Positions 50,501 through 64,000 of a DNA stretch of 64,000 nt are shown one piece after another. Origin of the DNA: Oryzias latipes (taxonomy: Eukaryota > Chordata > Actinopteri > Beloniformes > Adrianichthyidae). Location: positions 24,766,299-24,830,298 of the forward strand of contig NC_019875.2 of assembly GCF_002234675.1 (NCBI RefSeq). Direction: 5' to 3'. How positions within the stretch are numbered: the first letter of the stretch is position 1; every line of letters begins with the position of its first letter. The notes below the pieces were generated by a model. The model saw only the letters and a list, made by a program, of their open reading frames with translations, was not told the DNA's origin and did not search any database. The position numbers and the translations under genes were made by a program.

Positions 50501-53500
50501 ATATGATAACATATCGCAGCGATTCTGGTTTTTAGGTGTCTTTTAAGAGCAACACTACAGAGCTTAAGTTAGACAGGAAGACTCGATAATGGCCATAAAA
50601 ATGTGTTTCAACTGGAAAAAATAAACAAACGATGAACTTTTGTTATCCTCAAGGTGGCTGTCTAGTCTTATCAGAAAAATATACATTTTTAAACAAAGTT
50701 TTAAAAAGATTTTTCTGGAAATTAGTTGAGTAATGTCCCAAATTCACAACAAAATAGGTATAAAGCACTGACCATTTACTATGTAAATTATATCAGGAAT
50801 TGTAGATGTCCTTTTTTTCTCCCTTGACAGGTTTACCATGACAGTGAAGAGGGGCAGCGATACATTCAGTTCTATAAGTTGAACAAGTTTCCCTACATTT
50901 CCATTTTGGATCCACGCACAGGTCAGTGATGAGAAGTCAAAACTGCTGCTTGCTTCTTTTTAAAAAAAAAACAAGTTCAAGTGTCAGGGTTTTGAAAATC
51001 CAGTAAAGCTAATAGTAAAGTAACTTTAGGGAAAATCTTTCCTCAAAACAGGTAGAGTATTAACGGTCAAAGGCTTGAATATAAATGGAGATTTAATAAA
51101 TGCGTACATGTTAGGAATAATGCTCGGCGAGGTGTCTATTATTGGTAATTAATGGACAGCGCAGAGGCATGAGCAGTCCTCCGACCTTGAAGGTCATTAT
51201 CCTGCTTATACCATGGTCACCTACGAAGGAAATAAATATAAAATGAATCATTAGTGCTTTGATACTGTTCATTTTTACGGTTAAAGTGGAATCTATGCTG
51301 AACATCATGTTAAGTGATATAAAGCATCATTTCTGAAGGCAAGTTCAGCTCTTAATTTCGTGTCACACAGCCACTAACCATGTTTTGCGCATTTGTATGT
51401 ATGACATTTTGGTATTTTGTGTTACATGTGTGATAAACGTAGTTCACAGGTGTGTGGTTGTGTTTGTTGTGCGCAGATGTCTGTTACGTGAATCCGGTTT
51501 TCCGCTGTTGAGAATTTTTGGTTGGCTGGGAATTATGCACATGTTTATGCATATTTTTACGTAGTTGATACGCAATTATTACATATATCTTATGCGTGAT
51601 TTTTGTGAGATGCAGATGCAAATTTGGGGCTTTCCTCAATTGTTCCGCGTATAACTAATGGACTTTCCTGCATGTACCAACGATGTATAACTTTTAATAT
51701 CGCGTATATGGCACACATATTACGTTCATATTCTGTAATTGACGCCCAAATTATGAATAGGTTGCACATAAACAGAGCAATATTAACGAACGGTTCATGT
51801 TTTATGTTAATTGTTTTTTTCGTACCTCTTCCGTGGTTTTTCATGGTTCAGTTGTGATACATCTGTGAAAATTTCACGTAAAGACCACAACTTTTCTCAC
51901 ATTTCCACGTAAATTCACATTTGACAAATTGTCATTTGTGCAATGTGCGTACATGTACATAGTGGCTGTGTGACGCAGTATTTATCGCTCGTTTTTGTCC
52001 AGACGATGAAGCAAAAGTTTCGCTGCTATTGGACAAATATTCATCTTTAACTCTGATCATTAAATATGTATCAACAAACAGTTCCTTTGATTAATTAGCA
52101 AAAATACAAATATAAACTTTGCTCTGAGTTTCTGTTTTTCCGGTTACCAGCTGACGTTTAGGCCAGCCCTGAAAATAAATAACATTCAGACTGTTTAACC
52201 AGAACTTCTCTTTTGGCTGTTTATTATCACTTTTTAATTGACACCTTGCAGCCAATCAGAATGGAGTATTCACTCAGATCATGGTATAACAGAATGACAC
52301 CCTCATGGTTGCACGGCCTTGTGGGCAGCACTTGGAAACCAGGCAGCGAATGCATGTACATCTGACTAATCAGTTCAACGAAAATTGCTCAACAACAAAA
52401 GCTGATGTTTTACCACTTATATAATGTTGGTATCAACTTCCTGAACAAATCCAAAATGTGCTTTAAAATTATGTGATTCTTTCTTAATGTTTGCTTTGAC
52501 TTTTTGTTGAGAACATTTTTGATGCGCCGATGAAGACATATTTTGTGCGCATGGTTGTGTAATAGTCTCTGCCTCTCTGTTTATACACTTTTACATAGAA
52601 TGTCTTGCAAATTCTGACCGCTTCTGTTGAAACTGACTTTGATTCAGGTCAAAAAATGGTGGAGTGGAACCAGCTGGACGTGACGTCTTTTCTGGAGCAG
52701 GCCACTGGTTTCCTGGCAGAACACGGGCAGCTTGACGGGCCGTCCTGCCATGGACCACCTGCCAAACGAGCTCGCTCTGTGGGTTTCTCATCTCCTGCTT
52801 CACCTCTGGTTCTCATTATATCAACGCTTCTCCCCTGAGCTTCAGTTATTGTGCCTAAAATGCTGTTTGAGATGGTTTTAATTGGCTATGTTTTGAAATG
52901 GAAATAATCTCAGACATCATTATTTATCTTTAAAAACATCATTTTTTACATATATATATATATATTTTAAAGCCAAAATAAGTCCGATATGTTGTACGTT
53001 TGCTTCATAAACATTTCTGTTGATGTCTTACTTTGTTTTCTCTGCTAGGAGAGTCTAATTGATGCCAGTGAAGACAGCCAGCTGGAGGCAGCGATCCGAG
53101 CCTCGTTACAGGAAACCCACTATGAGTCCTCGAATGTCGCTGAGGCCCAAGACTCCCCGAGATCAGAAGACGATTCGGACGAGGAGGCCTTCTCCGACAG
53201 CGAAGGACCCATCTCTGTCGACGGCTCAGACAGTGAACCATCCACGCCCCTCACTGCCTCAGCGGCCCAGCAACGTCTCCAACCTGACAGCTCAACTTCT
53301 TCCTATAGAAAGTCCCCGTACAAAGAAAACAATCACAGTCACAAAAAGGAGGAGAGCAAAAAGAACCATCTGGAACCTTCAGCTCCAGTTCGTCATCCTC
53401 AACCTGATGCTGACTCCGGAAGGAACAACTGTTCCTCCCCAGCGGAAAGTGCGTCATCTTCCAAGATCAGCACCACCACAGCCTGTGAAGTGGACTGTCC

Positions 53501-55755
53501 CGATGACAATGGTGAGACAAACACAATGGTATCGTCTAAGACACTTCAGATTGATGCTCAGTTAAAGAAAAAGCAATAAACAGGACGGCTAGACAGTCTA
53601 TTGACCATCGGGAATGTGCTGAAACTTGATAATCTGAGATCTAACATGTCTAGAACTGCTCTGAAGCAGCAACCAACCAGGGCAGAGCTTCAGGTAGCAG
53701 CTTCAGCTGTCTGCGGCCGAAGAACAGCCTGATGTTAGAAATCTCTCAGGGAATCTTAAAAAACAAAACAGAATTTAAGTAAAGCTGTCTATTTGTCAGC
53801 TACTTTATCATTACATCACACTGTAACATTGACGACTGTGAAGTTATATTTTACACTAAAAATAAAGGACTTATTTTATGCATAAAACAGAAATCTTAGC
53901 AACAAGTTTAAACTCATTAATTTATTTAACATGTCAGAAAACTAAAATAGCAAAATAATGATTCATGTAGTTTGTAAAAAAAAATAAAAATAAATCCAGT
54001 TGACAATTTTCTTGCTTCCTCTGCATGTTTTAGAGCAATCTGCTGACTTTTCAGTGGAAAAGTTCCCTTCAATCAAACTTTAAATGTGGATTATTATTTT
54101 TCCAAATGTTTTGGCTTTTATGCACTAAAATTTAGTCAGAAACCGACTGTGATGAAACCATTTTTACCCCTGTCAAGTTTGAGCTCAATTCAGTGAATTT
54201 TCTTTTGTCTGTGCCTAGAATGTACATGATTAGAATCGCCACATATATATAGTTTAACAATGAATTATTCATCAAATGATAACACGTCTAAATAAAGCAT
54301 TGGTTTAGTTATAAGAGGTTCAATCTTGTTTACTAAAACTAACCAGAGAGGAAAAACGACCACAGAAGGGGTCAAACGGAGAAGAGACAGATGTTTGCTG
54401 ACTCCTTTGACACCTTTTTGAGTGTTTTTGTCGTTTTTTTAATTGTTATCTGTTTGGAAACCAACTGTGTTTTTTCCTGTTAATGAAGGTCCCAAAGCCA
54501 GGTTGATGCTCCGCTACCCCGATGGACAGAGAGAGCAAATTTCTTTGTCTTCTAAAGCTAAACTTTTGGTGAGTTGATCCGACACTTCTCCCTGTTTGAA
54601 ATAACACACAGTGGTCACTCGATTATCGTCAAGTTACGTTCTAAAAATAACCTGCAAGAGTTATTATAGATGTTTTAAGATGGTAAAAGTCCTCACTACA
54701 CACTTTTCTCAGCCCGGCATTGAGATTTCTACACTTTCCTGTTGTTTCAAAGTTCAAACCTTCATAGAAACACGTATTTTAGAAGGAAACCAAAGATCTG
54801 CCAAAGATTGAAGTTTTATTGAAAGACCCACTACAATCTTTTAATCTTTTTTAAAGGTAATTCTGATTATGCCATTTTTACCCAAAATCAAAAATGTGCC
54901 CTTTTCTAGGACATAGTTTGGGCATTAGAAATTTTCCCTTGAGTTATGGGCGGGGCTGTTGGCATGGAGCAATCCCTCAATCCCTGCTGAGGGCTAGTTT
55001 ACAGCCCCACCAAAATAGTGATAAATATTGGAGCTATCTGGACATGCAGTTTTGAGCCCGAGACCAGCTCGGACGAGGAAGACGTACATGGATCTAGTCG
55101 TCCACAAGTGGATGCATCAGAATGAAGCGAACCAGGGAGCTTGTGGCCTGCTGGTTCTGTTTTCTACGTCACAAATGAGCCCCGTTTGCAGCTTCATCTT
55201 TCCATCCCGTCCTGATTAACAATGTTTAAAAAAATAAATAATCAGAAAATACAATTTTGAGTTTAATTTTCTTCATATATGTCCCCCATCATGAGAAAAA
55301 AGCTACAAAATGCCATTTTTCATTGGAGTGGGTCTCTAAATTCTGCAAGCTGAGCACATTCTTTACTGCAGACGACACACAGAAGAGATAGAAGAGATTG
55401 ATTGACGATTGTCAACAGCCAATCAGGATCCAGAACACAATATACTGTTAAAGAAAACCTAGTGAAACGAGTAACAGCGAGGGACCACTGTATCACAGAA
55501 ACCTTTTTATTTTTGAACAGTTCCTGGATATCAGCAAATATTAACTCTAGTAAAACAAAGCTCAGCTGTTAAACCGTTTTGTTTTTTGTCTAGGCCCTGG
55601 TCAGGCACGTCCAGTCCAAGGGTTACCCTAACGAACGCTTTGAACTCGTCACCAACTTTCCTAGAAGGAAGCTCGCCCACTTGGACTATGACATCACGCT
55701 GCAGGAAGCAGGCCTTTGTCCACAGGAGACTGTATTTGTGCAGGAGAGGAACTAG
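47550..55755 (+). CDS. ubxn7: UBX domain-containing protein 7, p97/VCP and cullin adaptor
   Basis: A UBA-UBX adaptor that links p97/VCP to cullin-RING ligases and ubiquitylated substrates such as HIF1A. Coding exons 47550-47619, 48809-48962, 49152-49216, 49301-49366, 49499-49611, 50271-50417, 50831-50921, 52648-52778, 53049-53511, 54489-54568 and 55594-55755 join in frame to 513 aa (human 489). The order is: UBA-like region (about 14-53, HMLEACNNNLEMAVTMFLDG), basic PKRRRPARS, UAS thioredoxin-like domain (about 140-265, KWLMINIQNVQDFACQCLN), UIM (287-303, EDSQLEAAIRASLQE), a Ser/Asp/Glu-rich linker, and UBX (435-513). The UBX keeps the NFPRRKL p97-binding loop and ends TVFVQERN. The linker is the part that differs most from human. 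Intron 7 and intron 10 hold DNA elements. Confidence 0.97.
51113..52330. mobile_element. Outer inverted-repeat DNA element in ubxn7 intron 7
   Basis: Near the left side, GGTCATTATCCTGCTTATACCATGG (51191-51215) is answered near the right side by the complement of ATCATGGTATAACAGAATGACACC (about 52278-52301). A related AATTAATGGACA/TTAATTGACACC pair is seen further in. The structure is a long, imperfect foldback about 1.1-1.2 kb across. No transposase is seen. The exact ends are unclear, so the family is left open. Confidence 0.5.
51361..51975. mobile_element. 615-bp MITE nested inside the outer element
   Basis: TGTCACACAGCCACTA (51361-51376) and TAGTGGCTGTGTGACG (51960-51975) are 16-bp inverted repeats with one mismatch. 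The interior is rich in ACGT and TGCG words (TACGTG, CGTAG, ACGTAAA) but has no transposase. The target duplication is not clear. It lies wholly within the larger inverted-repeat element, so it is the younger insertion. Confidence 0.65.
54824..55335. mobile_element. 512-bp MITE in ubxn7 intron 10
   Basis: The left end AGACCCACTACAAT and the right end ATTGGAGTGGGTCT are 14-bp inverted repeats with one mismatch. The core carries TTTAATTTTCTTCATATATG followed by TCCCCCATCATGAGAAAA, shared with copies near 8930-9240 and 44050-44380. The 63-codon frame at 55028 lies inside the element. It is the most complete copy of this family in the window. Confidence 0.7.
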
Positions 55756-58700
55756 CCCTCCCAGACATGTTGGCCATCAGCTTGTCCATGTCATCAATGT
55801 TCTCTGGTAACGATACTGGCTTCAACACCTGAATAACTTTCTTTTGGGGAAGTTAAGCGGGAGGACCCCGGCTCTCTCTCTCCTCCATGTCTTCAACAGG
55901 ACAGCTGATGGACTTCTGCACATAACTCCACTAGTCTCCGTACTGACATCACACTGAAAACCCGATTTCTTCGTAGTCCTTTTAAACCGACCAGTAAACT
56001 GTTTCAGATGTAAGCACTCTTTATTTTTTTAATATTATCTGGTTTACTCTGATGCAGCTTTTTGAACTCTGAGGCACATCAGGACTGAAAACAAACATGT
56101 CTCCTGTAAAAAAAAAAAAAAAAAAAAAACAAGACACCAAACTGAAACACCACTTCATTGGTTAATGAAAGGCCATCGAGGACTTTTACTTTCCAGAAAA
56201 GGACGGTAAAGGTCAGAGTTTATTTTCCAGCTCTTGTTATATCTGTACATTGGACAAGTAAAGGGAGATCTGTCCTTGTCTTTTTTTTTTCCTGTAATTG
56301 TTGAGATTTTTGTAATTATTTAGGAGGTATGAGCATTCCTGGAAAAAAGGCTCAGAGGATACAAGGGGGGGTGGGGTATTTGGTATTTTTGACACAGAGA
56401 AATGACAAATGGGAGGTTGTACGCATCTTCAGTCGATGTACAGACGGCTTAGAAAAAAAACTAATATTTAGCGATAGTCTTTGTTTCCTTCCTTTTTCTA
56501 TATGCTGCCAACAAAATGCTGATGTTGAAATATAACTACCAAAAAAAAAAAAAGAACCAGCAGAATCCTTTTTACTTTGTTTTTTTTTTTTTTTTATAAT
56601 TTAGGTTTTGTGAATGAAGGAATGATTAAAATTTGAATTTTTGACCCGAATTAAATTCACCACTTAACTGGACATATTGCATGAAATGGCTAAAAAGGTG
56701 GACACATTCAGCATAAAATGTAATTTTTTTTTATCTAAATACATTTATTTTACATACAAGAAAACTCTATTATGACTTCTGTTAGAATTCTACGCATTGT
56801 TTTAGTGCTCTTAACCTTCCAAAAAAATGTGAAAGTCAAAGTCAGACAAAAGACTGTAAGCTTTGACCAGCTCTTTGTCTCTCCAGTTTTTCTTTGGGTC
56901 ATCTGGTGGTGCTAATGTGCCTTAAATGTCAACAGCGAAAAAGAAGGTGACTTATAAGGACAGTAGTGCAGGGTTTGAACTCTTTCTTTGGGCTTTTCAG
57001 AAATCTCGTCTGGTTCAACAAGCTTCCAATCGTCATGCTAAACTCGCAATTCTTGTGGTGCTTTATTTTTTTTTTCCTTGCAATTCTTTTCTTAGAAGAG
57101 TGCACCCATTGCAAGTGGATGGACCCTGAGAGGATGTGTTTAGACTCTATAATCTGTCTTTACAGCCTCGTGATTCAGGATTAGTCAGAATTCTTATAAA
57201 AAGATGGACAATGTTGGCCCTCAAACTAGAATCTTCTGCCCTTCTTTTTTAACAATATGCTAATTAAAGTATGTCTTACGGTCTCACCGACTGACTTGTA
57301 CCCAGAGTCTGTGCAGAGGTTAAAGTTGGCACAACCCTAACCCTGTGTCGCCACCCCTACTGAACCATGGGCAAGAAGAGGCAACACCAGGAAGAGCAAT
57401 GATGTATAAGCAATCAGAAGAACAACAAATAAAATCCTATGATGAGAACAGGAAATATGGTAGAGGATGACATTTCCGACCATTACATCGATGACGAGCT
57501 GTTTCTGCAAAACTCACGAGATTGCGGGTCAAATTAAACTCCTCCTGTTGGCTAATCCATGTGGATTAGTAACCATTGAAACATGACCAACAAATAACAC
57601 TAGAAAAATACTTTTTAGGTTACAAAAAGACTTACAAAGGTTTTTTTTTTCTGAAAAAAGTTCAAAATGAACCTTTAAAAACAAAAAAGGCACAAAGGTT
57701 TTAGTTTCACATCATTTCCATTCTGCCATCAGAGAGAGAGACCCCTCCTGATTGTTTAATCATTGATGGTGATATATTTGGTGAATATTATTGCTTTAAA
57801 GAAGAAGAGAAGCCATTCCAGTAGGAGCACTTTGAGGATCTGATCTTTTCTTTCACCAAACACAACCCAACAGGGAAAACTGATCATTAAAGCTTCTCAT
57901 TTGATTTACAGCTATTGTAATTGGTGTTTGATTTTTCACTTGACTTGTGTTATTCAGGTTGTCTTTGTTATTCCACTAAAGAAGAGGAGCCCAGCTGATG
58001 TTTGGGAGAGTCAGATCAGGACAATGGTCAGAGATGAAGAAAAACACCCACAGCTGCACAAATAGATGGCTCAAGTTTGCTCCCCAGGATGTGTGCAGTT
58101 TACATTCTCAAACCAGCTGATTTTTTTTTTTTGTGTAAAGGACAAAAAAAAAGTCCTCGTGAACAGAAACAACCTTTTTCAAAATGTCGTAAAAATGCCA
58201 TTATTAATGTGGAAATTTCTGGCCAGTAGCAACGACCCACATTTATTTCACATTAAAGCTAAATTAATCAGTCAGTCCTGAGTTTTTATTCAGGCAATCA
58301 GGCCAGCAGACTTCAAACCTGGTTTGTTTGAAACTGTTGCATAACAGGCTATTGCCCTCAGTCATCTGTTGGCCTTCTGGCTGTTCCTGGGATGGATCGA
58401 TGGAAGTTAATGTGTAACCGGTGAGCAATCTTCAGTCTCTATTCAGAAGCAGGTCATCAGTTTCCATATCAAATTCATTTCAGATGTCATGAGCAGGACG
58501 CAGCCGTGGTTTCAACAACATTTGAGATTTCTTTTTAAATCTGATGATCTCAAAAGTCTCATTTATTTTATTTTTATGCTGAAAATTACAAGAAAAAGCA
58601 AAAATATTTATTCAAAACAGCATAAAAGAAGGCTTAAAAAAGAGAAAGCTCTGCTTCAAACTTTTGTTGCAGCATTTTGACCCCACATTGATATGAATTC

Positions 58701-60599
58701 ACCATCATTTGGTCAAACTTAAATACCCATAATGCATTGCGAGTTTTCAGTTGGATCAACATTGTACTACTTGGATATTTTTTTCTCTTTTTTCTGTAGT
58801 GGCTGATAAATAAAAGTATGCAATTCTCTGTCGAAATTTCTCCTAAACATTGAATGTTTTTCATCTAAAGGTCCAAAAGAAGCATTTAAAAAAAATTGAG
58901 CTTCTTCATTTTGTGGAAAATTAAAAAAAAATAATAAGATGATAAGCTTATCTGCCCTAACTTTCCAGCCAAAATGATGCAAACTGTGTGGGACGAGGTC
59001 ACAACCTTGATTTCAAAATACAGTTACAAATTGTCCATGCGTACTAGAATCTTCCTGCCTTTAGTTCTAGGTTTCAAAACAATGTTTCGTTGTCGTCATG
59101 GAGAATATGTTCTCAAATGACGTATCTGGTTTAATATATGTTAAAATATTGGCAAGAGCTTTAATTTTTGTAAAACAAATCTTGCAAAAAAGACAAATGT
59201 GAGCGTGCAACGTTTAAATGTTGACTCAAATGTCAGCCTGCTGAATGATTTCCCTGATGAATGCACATTCATCTGGAAGGAGGCCACAAACAACAGCTTT
59301 ACTGTTCAAAGCCTTTATGGGAACAAAAAACAGTATTCCAAATGATATACACTACGATGAGTTTCCAATTTAACCATAAATGGTTTGAAAAATAGGTAAA
59401 GACAAAGAGTTCAGGCCACATGGAGCGGTCAGATTCAAAGGTTAAATTGTCTCTGTATGTTGGTGAAATGGATCAGCCAAAAGGCCACTCTGCTGTGATT
59501 GGCTGTTACCCAGCAGGCCGTATCTGAACAAACACTGCTGATTGTCTGCAGACAGAGACTGACCAGAAGTCCTGAAAGGTGCTTAAATTCACCTCACACC
59601 TTCAGCAATGGCTTGTTTTTCAAATGAACACAGTTTGGAGCTTGAAAGTTATTTTTTTTGTGCGGCATGTTTTTTTCCCTATAATTTAGGGGTTTGGATG
59701 TAGTTCAGAGAAAGGAAAGTATAGAGACCTGCTGAAACCACTCGTGCTTTCAAGCGGAGGTGTCAACCCTCAATGTAGAAGTCCCCAATGTGCAGTTTCA
59801 GACAGAAAAGCCTGACCCCGGTGCCCCCTATTGTTGCTTACAGAGGCCTCTGCCGTGCACTCTGCTGACTTATGGCTCTGATGGTCAGGTTTCTAAATGG
59901 CACAACTCTCCTCCTCTGGATCTTTATTGAATATAGAGAAATATCAGGAATACAGATCCAATGAAATCAATCATTGAGAAGAAAAAAAGCTCACCAGTAC
60001 CTCAAACAAAACAAAAAAACGTTGTCAGGATAAAAATGCTTATCAAGCTCAAATGGACTTATGATACAATTACATAACAGACATTATCCTGTCGAGCAAC
60101 TGAAGCTCTGCAGGAGCGAAACATGCAAAAAAGAGTGAATCCCAACGTCCACCACCATTCTGTTTCAATTTTGATGCCAGGCCCTTTTCAACTGCTTTGC
60201 TTTTATGAACATTTTCCAAACTGGAACAAATGGAAGAAGAAATTAATTTGTGACAACACAGTTAGCTCCGTGTTAATGTCCAGAAAAACAGCCTTTAAAA
60301 ATCATAAAATGAGTGTGGAACAGCCTATCAGTTTTTACCTCATTGGATATCATAAATTCCTAATTCCTTTTTTTAATGCTTTCTAAAAGAGAGTCATTTA
60401 GTGCTTTTCTCTTTCTGTCTTTCGGTTTTTCTGTTTAAATATTTTTCATACTGATTGTTAGAAGCAAAAGAACACAACCAGAAAAAAATCATACATTTAA
60501 TCACATGTAACACATGCACACAACTCCAAATACAATCCTCTAGAATTAATACTAATAACGCATTGAGCATTATTTAAGCAATAAATGAGAAAAGAAGAA

Positions 60600-60790
60600 G
60601 TTAAAAACTAAGCTGGAAAAAGTCCTTTCCCACAGAACAGGAAGTTCTCAGATCTTCAGGGAGGCTGTTCCATAGATGGAGCTCACATGACCTCACTGTA
60701 GGCTGAAGGAGGTTGAGACCCAATTTTCGGTTCTTTGAGCCCTTTATTTTGGGGCTGACTCTGTGAAGTACTCCATGATTATAAATCTTC
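60600..60790 (-). mobile_element. LINE fragment, C-terminal reverse transcriptase region
   Basis: The minus strand reads NRKLGLNLLQPTVRSCELH followed by LWNSLPEDLRTSCSVGKDF. The WNSLPxxLR motif is typical of the C-terminal part of L2/Rex-type fish LINEs. Only about 60 codons survive. Confidence 0.65.
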
Positions 60791-60889
60791 ATGACTGCAC
60801 AGTTTGGATGAGAATATGTTGCTGCGTGTTTATTTTTCAACCAAATATCAATCCTTTGATCTTTTCAACACAATATCACAATTCTGTGT

Positions 60890-61163
60890 GGAGTTTGTAT
60901 GTTCTCCCGGGGTTTTCTCCAGGGACTCCGGCTTCCTGCCACTGTCCAGAAACATGCTTCGTAGGTTAAGTGGTTACTCTAAATTGTCCCTACAAGCGTG
61001 AATATGAGTGTGCATGGGTGTGTGATTTGTGTGACCCTGCGACAGACTGGCGACCTGTCCAGGATGTCTCCTGCCTTCGCCCACGAGTGGCCGGGATAGG
61101 CTCCAGCAGCCCCATGACCCCGAAAGGGACAAAATGGGTTTAGAAGATGAATGAATGAATGAA
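60890..61163 (+). mobile_element. SINE/LINE-tail repeat with (GAAT)n end
   Basis: The body reads TGTGTGGAGTTTGTATGTTC, then ACAGACTGGCGACCTGTCCA, then GGCCGGGATAGGCTCCAGC, and ends in (GAAT)n. The same body appears in the copy at 63650-64000. No tRNA-like head is recognisable here, so this copy looks 5'-truncated. Confidence 0.75.
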
Positions 61164-61837
61164 ACACAATTTTGTTGACAGTTCTATTACATGCAGTTTT
61201 ATGAAGAAAACCTTGGAAAATATTTTTATTCAGAGGAGTGACAATCCTATCATTCAGACCTTACTTGTTTGTCTTTTCTCCATTGTATATTTAAGCAATT
61301 TTGATGTGAAATTGCATGAACTTTGCCCTATTGAAAAGGGTTTGTAGTTATATATTGTATAGAAACATTTGGTTGTTTTTTTCTTTAGAAACATTGGACA
61401 CTTGAATAATGTTTTATAACTTCTTTCCATGCAGCATTCTTTTTTTTTTTTAAATCTTCTCATGTGACATTGTGTTAACATCCCAAATCTCAAAAAGTGC
61501 CCACTTTCTTTCATGCATTGCTCCTCCTGCAACTGTCTTATATTGGTAAATCAACATGTCAAATTTAACAAATATGCGTGTTTTGGTGGCTTTCCTGGAA
61601 CTCTGAGCCTGGAAATGCCCCTTGTAATAGTTTTCTGCTCTTGTGAATTGCCCCAAAGCCTCCAAACAAAAGCCTTACTGTGTTGAGTGTCTGATTTTCC
61701 AACATGTGGAAATTTTGGAGAGGCTTTTTTATCTCTCCGTGCGCCCTCGTGCTTGAGCGCACCAAAGTACAAAATCGCGCACCGTGCGTTAGGAAACCTG
61801 AGCAAACTGTGGTATTTTATCTCTTGGCTCAGTTTGC

Positions 61838-61844
61838 TATAAAA
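61838..61844 (+). promoter_or_regulatory. TATA box of transferrin
   Basis: TATAAAA lies 57 bp upstream of the transferrin ATG at 61901, which fits a start at about 61870 and a short 5' UTR. A TATA box is normal for this strongly expressed liver gene. Confidence 0.8.
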
Positions 61845-61900
61845 GCCAGAGTTGCCTCCCAGTCTCCCTGCTCCAGCGGTCCAGAGACCCACCGTTCAGC

Positions 61901-63474
<1,574 letters not shown>

Positions 63475-63649
63475 GTCAGTGTCAAATACTCATTCTAACA
63501 CGTACAATAATACTTTTTCTGCAGCAGCTAAACACTTAAAAAATATAGAGAAAAAGAAATCACAAGGTTCTGGATTATATGAGTCTTCAGCACAGTTTAT
63601 TGCTATTGAAGTTGCATTTGTTTTCATATAATCTTTTATCTATTCTCTA

Positions 63650-64000
63650 TCATTCTGCACAGTGGTGCAGTGGTTAGCGCTCTTGTCTCACAGCAAGAAG
63701 CCCCCCAGTTCAAGTCCCAGCTGGGGGACCTGAAACAGAACATCAACGGGGGACCTTTCTGTGTGGAGTTTGCATGTTCTCCCTGTGCCTGTGTGGGGTC
63801 TCTCCAGGGTCTCTGGCTTCCTAGCTTCCTAGTTTCTAGCTTCCTCCCACTGTCCAAAAACGTGCTTTATAGGTCAATTGGACACTCTAAATTGTCCATA
63901 AGTGTGAGAGTGAATGGATGTGTGAATATGTGTTCCTACGACAGACTGGCGACCTGTCCAGGGTGTCCCCTGCCTTCGGCCACAAGTGGCCGGGATAGGC
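63650..64000 (+). mobile_element. tRNA-derived SINE in transferrin intron 6, cut by the window end
   Basis: The head (GTGGTGCAGTGGTTAGCGCTC and AGTTCAAGTCCCAGCTG) has pol III A-box and B-box positions like a tRNA-Ser-type SINE. The body (GTGTGGAGTTTGCATGTTCT to GGCCGGGATAGGC) matches the copy at 60890-61163. It resembles HE1-like fish SINEs that share a LINE tail. The 3' end is outside the window. Confidence 0.8.

Larger units (their letters stand above)
55756..61830. other. 3' UTR of ubxn7 and intergenic region up to transferrin
   Basis: The first part must be the ubxn7 3' UTR. It includes an 18-A run near 56108 and possible signals ATTAAA at about 57263 and AATAAA at about 57430. From about 57.5 to 60.6 kb the DNA is AT-rich with no gene; frames of 60-87 codons have no motif. 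A LINE fragment (60600-60790) and a SINE copy (60890-61163) follow. The transferrin promoter begins near 61700. Confidence 0.5.

Noticed and set aside
53059-53565. 168-codon frame rich in Arg and Pro
   Set aside because: It is an alternative frame of ubxn7 exon 9, whose acidic linker in the other frame matches the family.

Overview
The window looks like nuclear DNA of a teleost fish, most probably a medaka (genus Oryzias). The genes are split by short GT-AG introns, the intergenic DNA is AT-rich and full of fish-type LINEs, SINEs and MITEs, and the partial transferrin at the right end reads like medaka transferrin as I remember it. The species call rests on memory, not on a search.

Layout, left to right. 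agxt (+, 1359-5368) encodes alanine-glyoxylate aminotransferase with an N-terminal mitochondrial-type leader. A stand-alone nitrobindin gene, the thap4 C-terminal domain, follows (+, 5809-10444); its 25-nt first coding exon lies about 200 bp past the agxt poly(A) signals, and its 3.7-kb first intron holds old transposons. bok (-, 12462-18239) is convergent with it. A gene-poor stretch (19.1-24.0 kb) leads to elovl1 (+, 24714-26303), which is convergent with cdc20 (-, 27423-30610). A transposon cluster (31.6-34.0 kb) separates cdc20 from an unrecognised type I membrane protein gene (-, 35627-37712). Then come ppp1r7/sds22 (+, 40813-44643), ubxn7 (+, 47550-55755) and the first six coding exons of transferrin (+, 61901 to beyond the window).

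The genes do not form a pathway; the order is inherited linkage. The pairs bok/thap4 and cdc20/elovl1 are, from general knowledge of the human map, also convergent neighbours in mammals. Agxt, bok, thap4 and ppp1r7 correspond to human 2q37, cdc20/elovl1 to 1p34 and ubxn7/transferrin to 3q. Two genes act on protein control by ubiquitin (cdc20 as APC/C activator, ubxn7 as p97/cullin adaptor), and ppp1r7 and cdc20 both act in mitosis.

All coding exons given were joined by hand, with reading phase checked across each junction. Points of most interest are: the nitrobindin gene with no THAP domain; the leader and internal start in agxt; an L1 tail nested in a hAT element, both with target-site duplications; nested inverted-repeat elements in ubxn7 intron 7; a GC-AG intron and an altered CRY box in cdc20; an 18-nt microexon in the orphan membrane protein; and a possible unannotated exon inside a bok intron. 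I found no CRISPR array, no operon, no LTR retrovirus or Polinton, and no clearly new multi-gene system.
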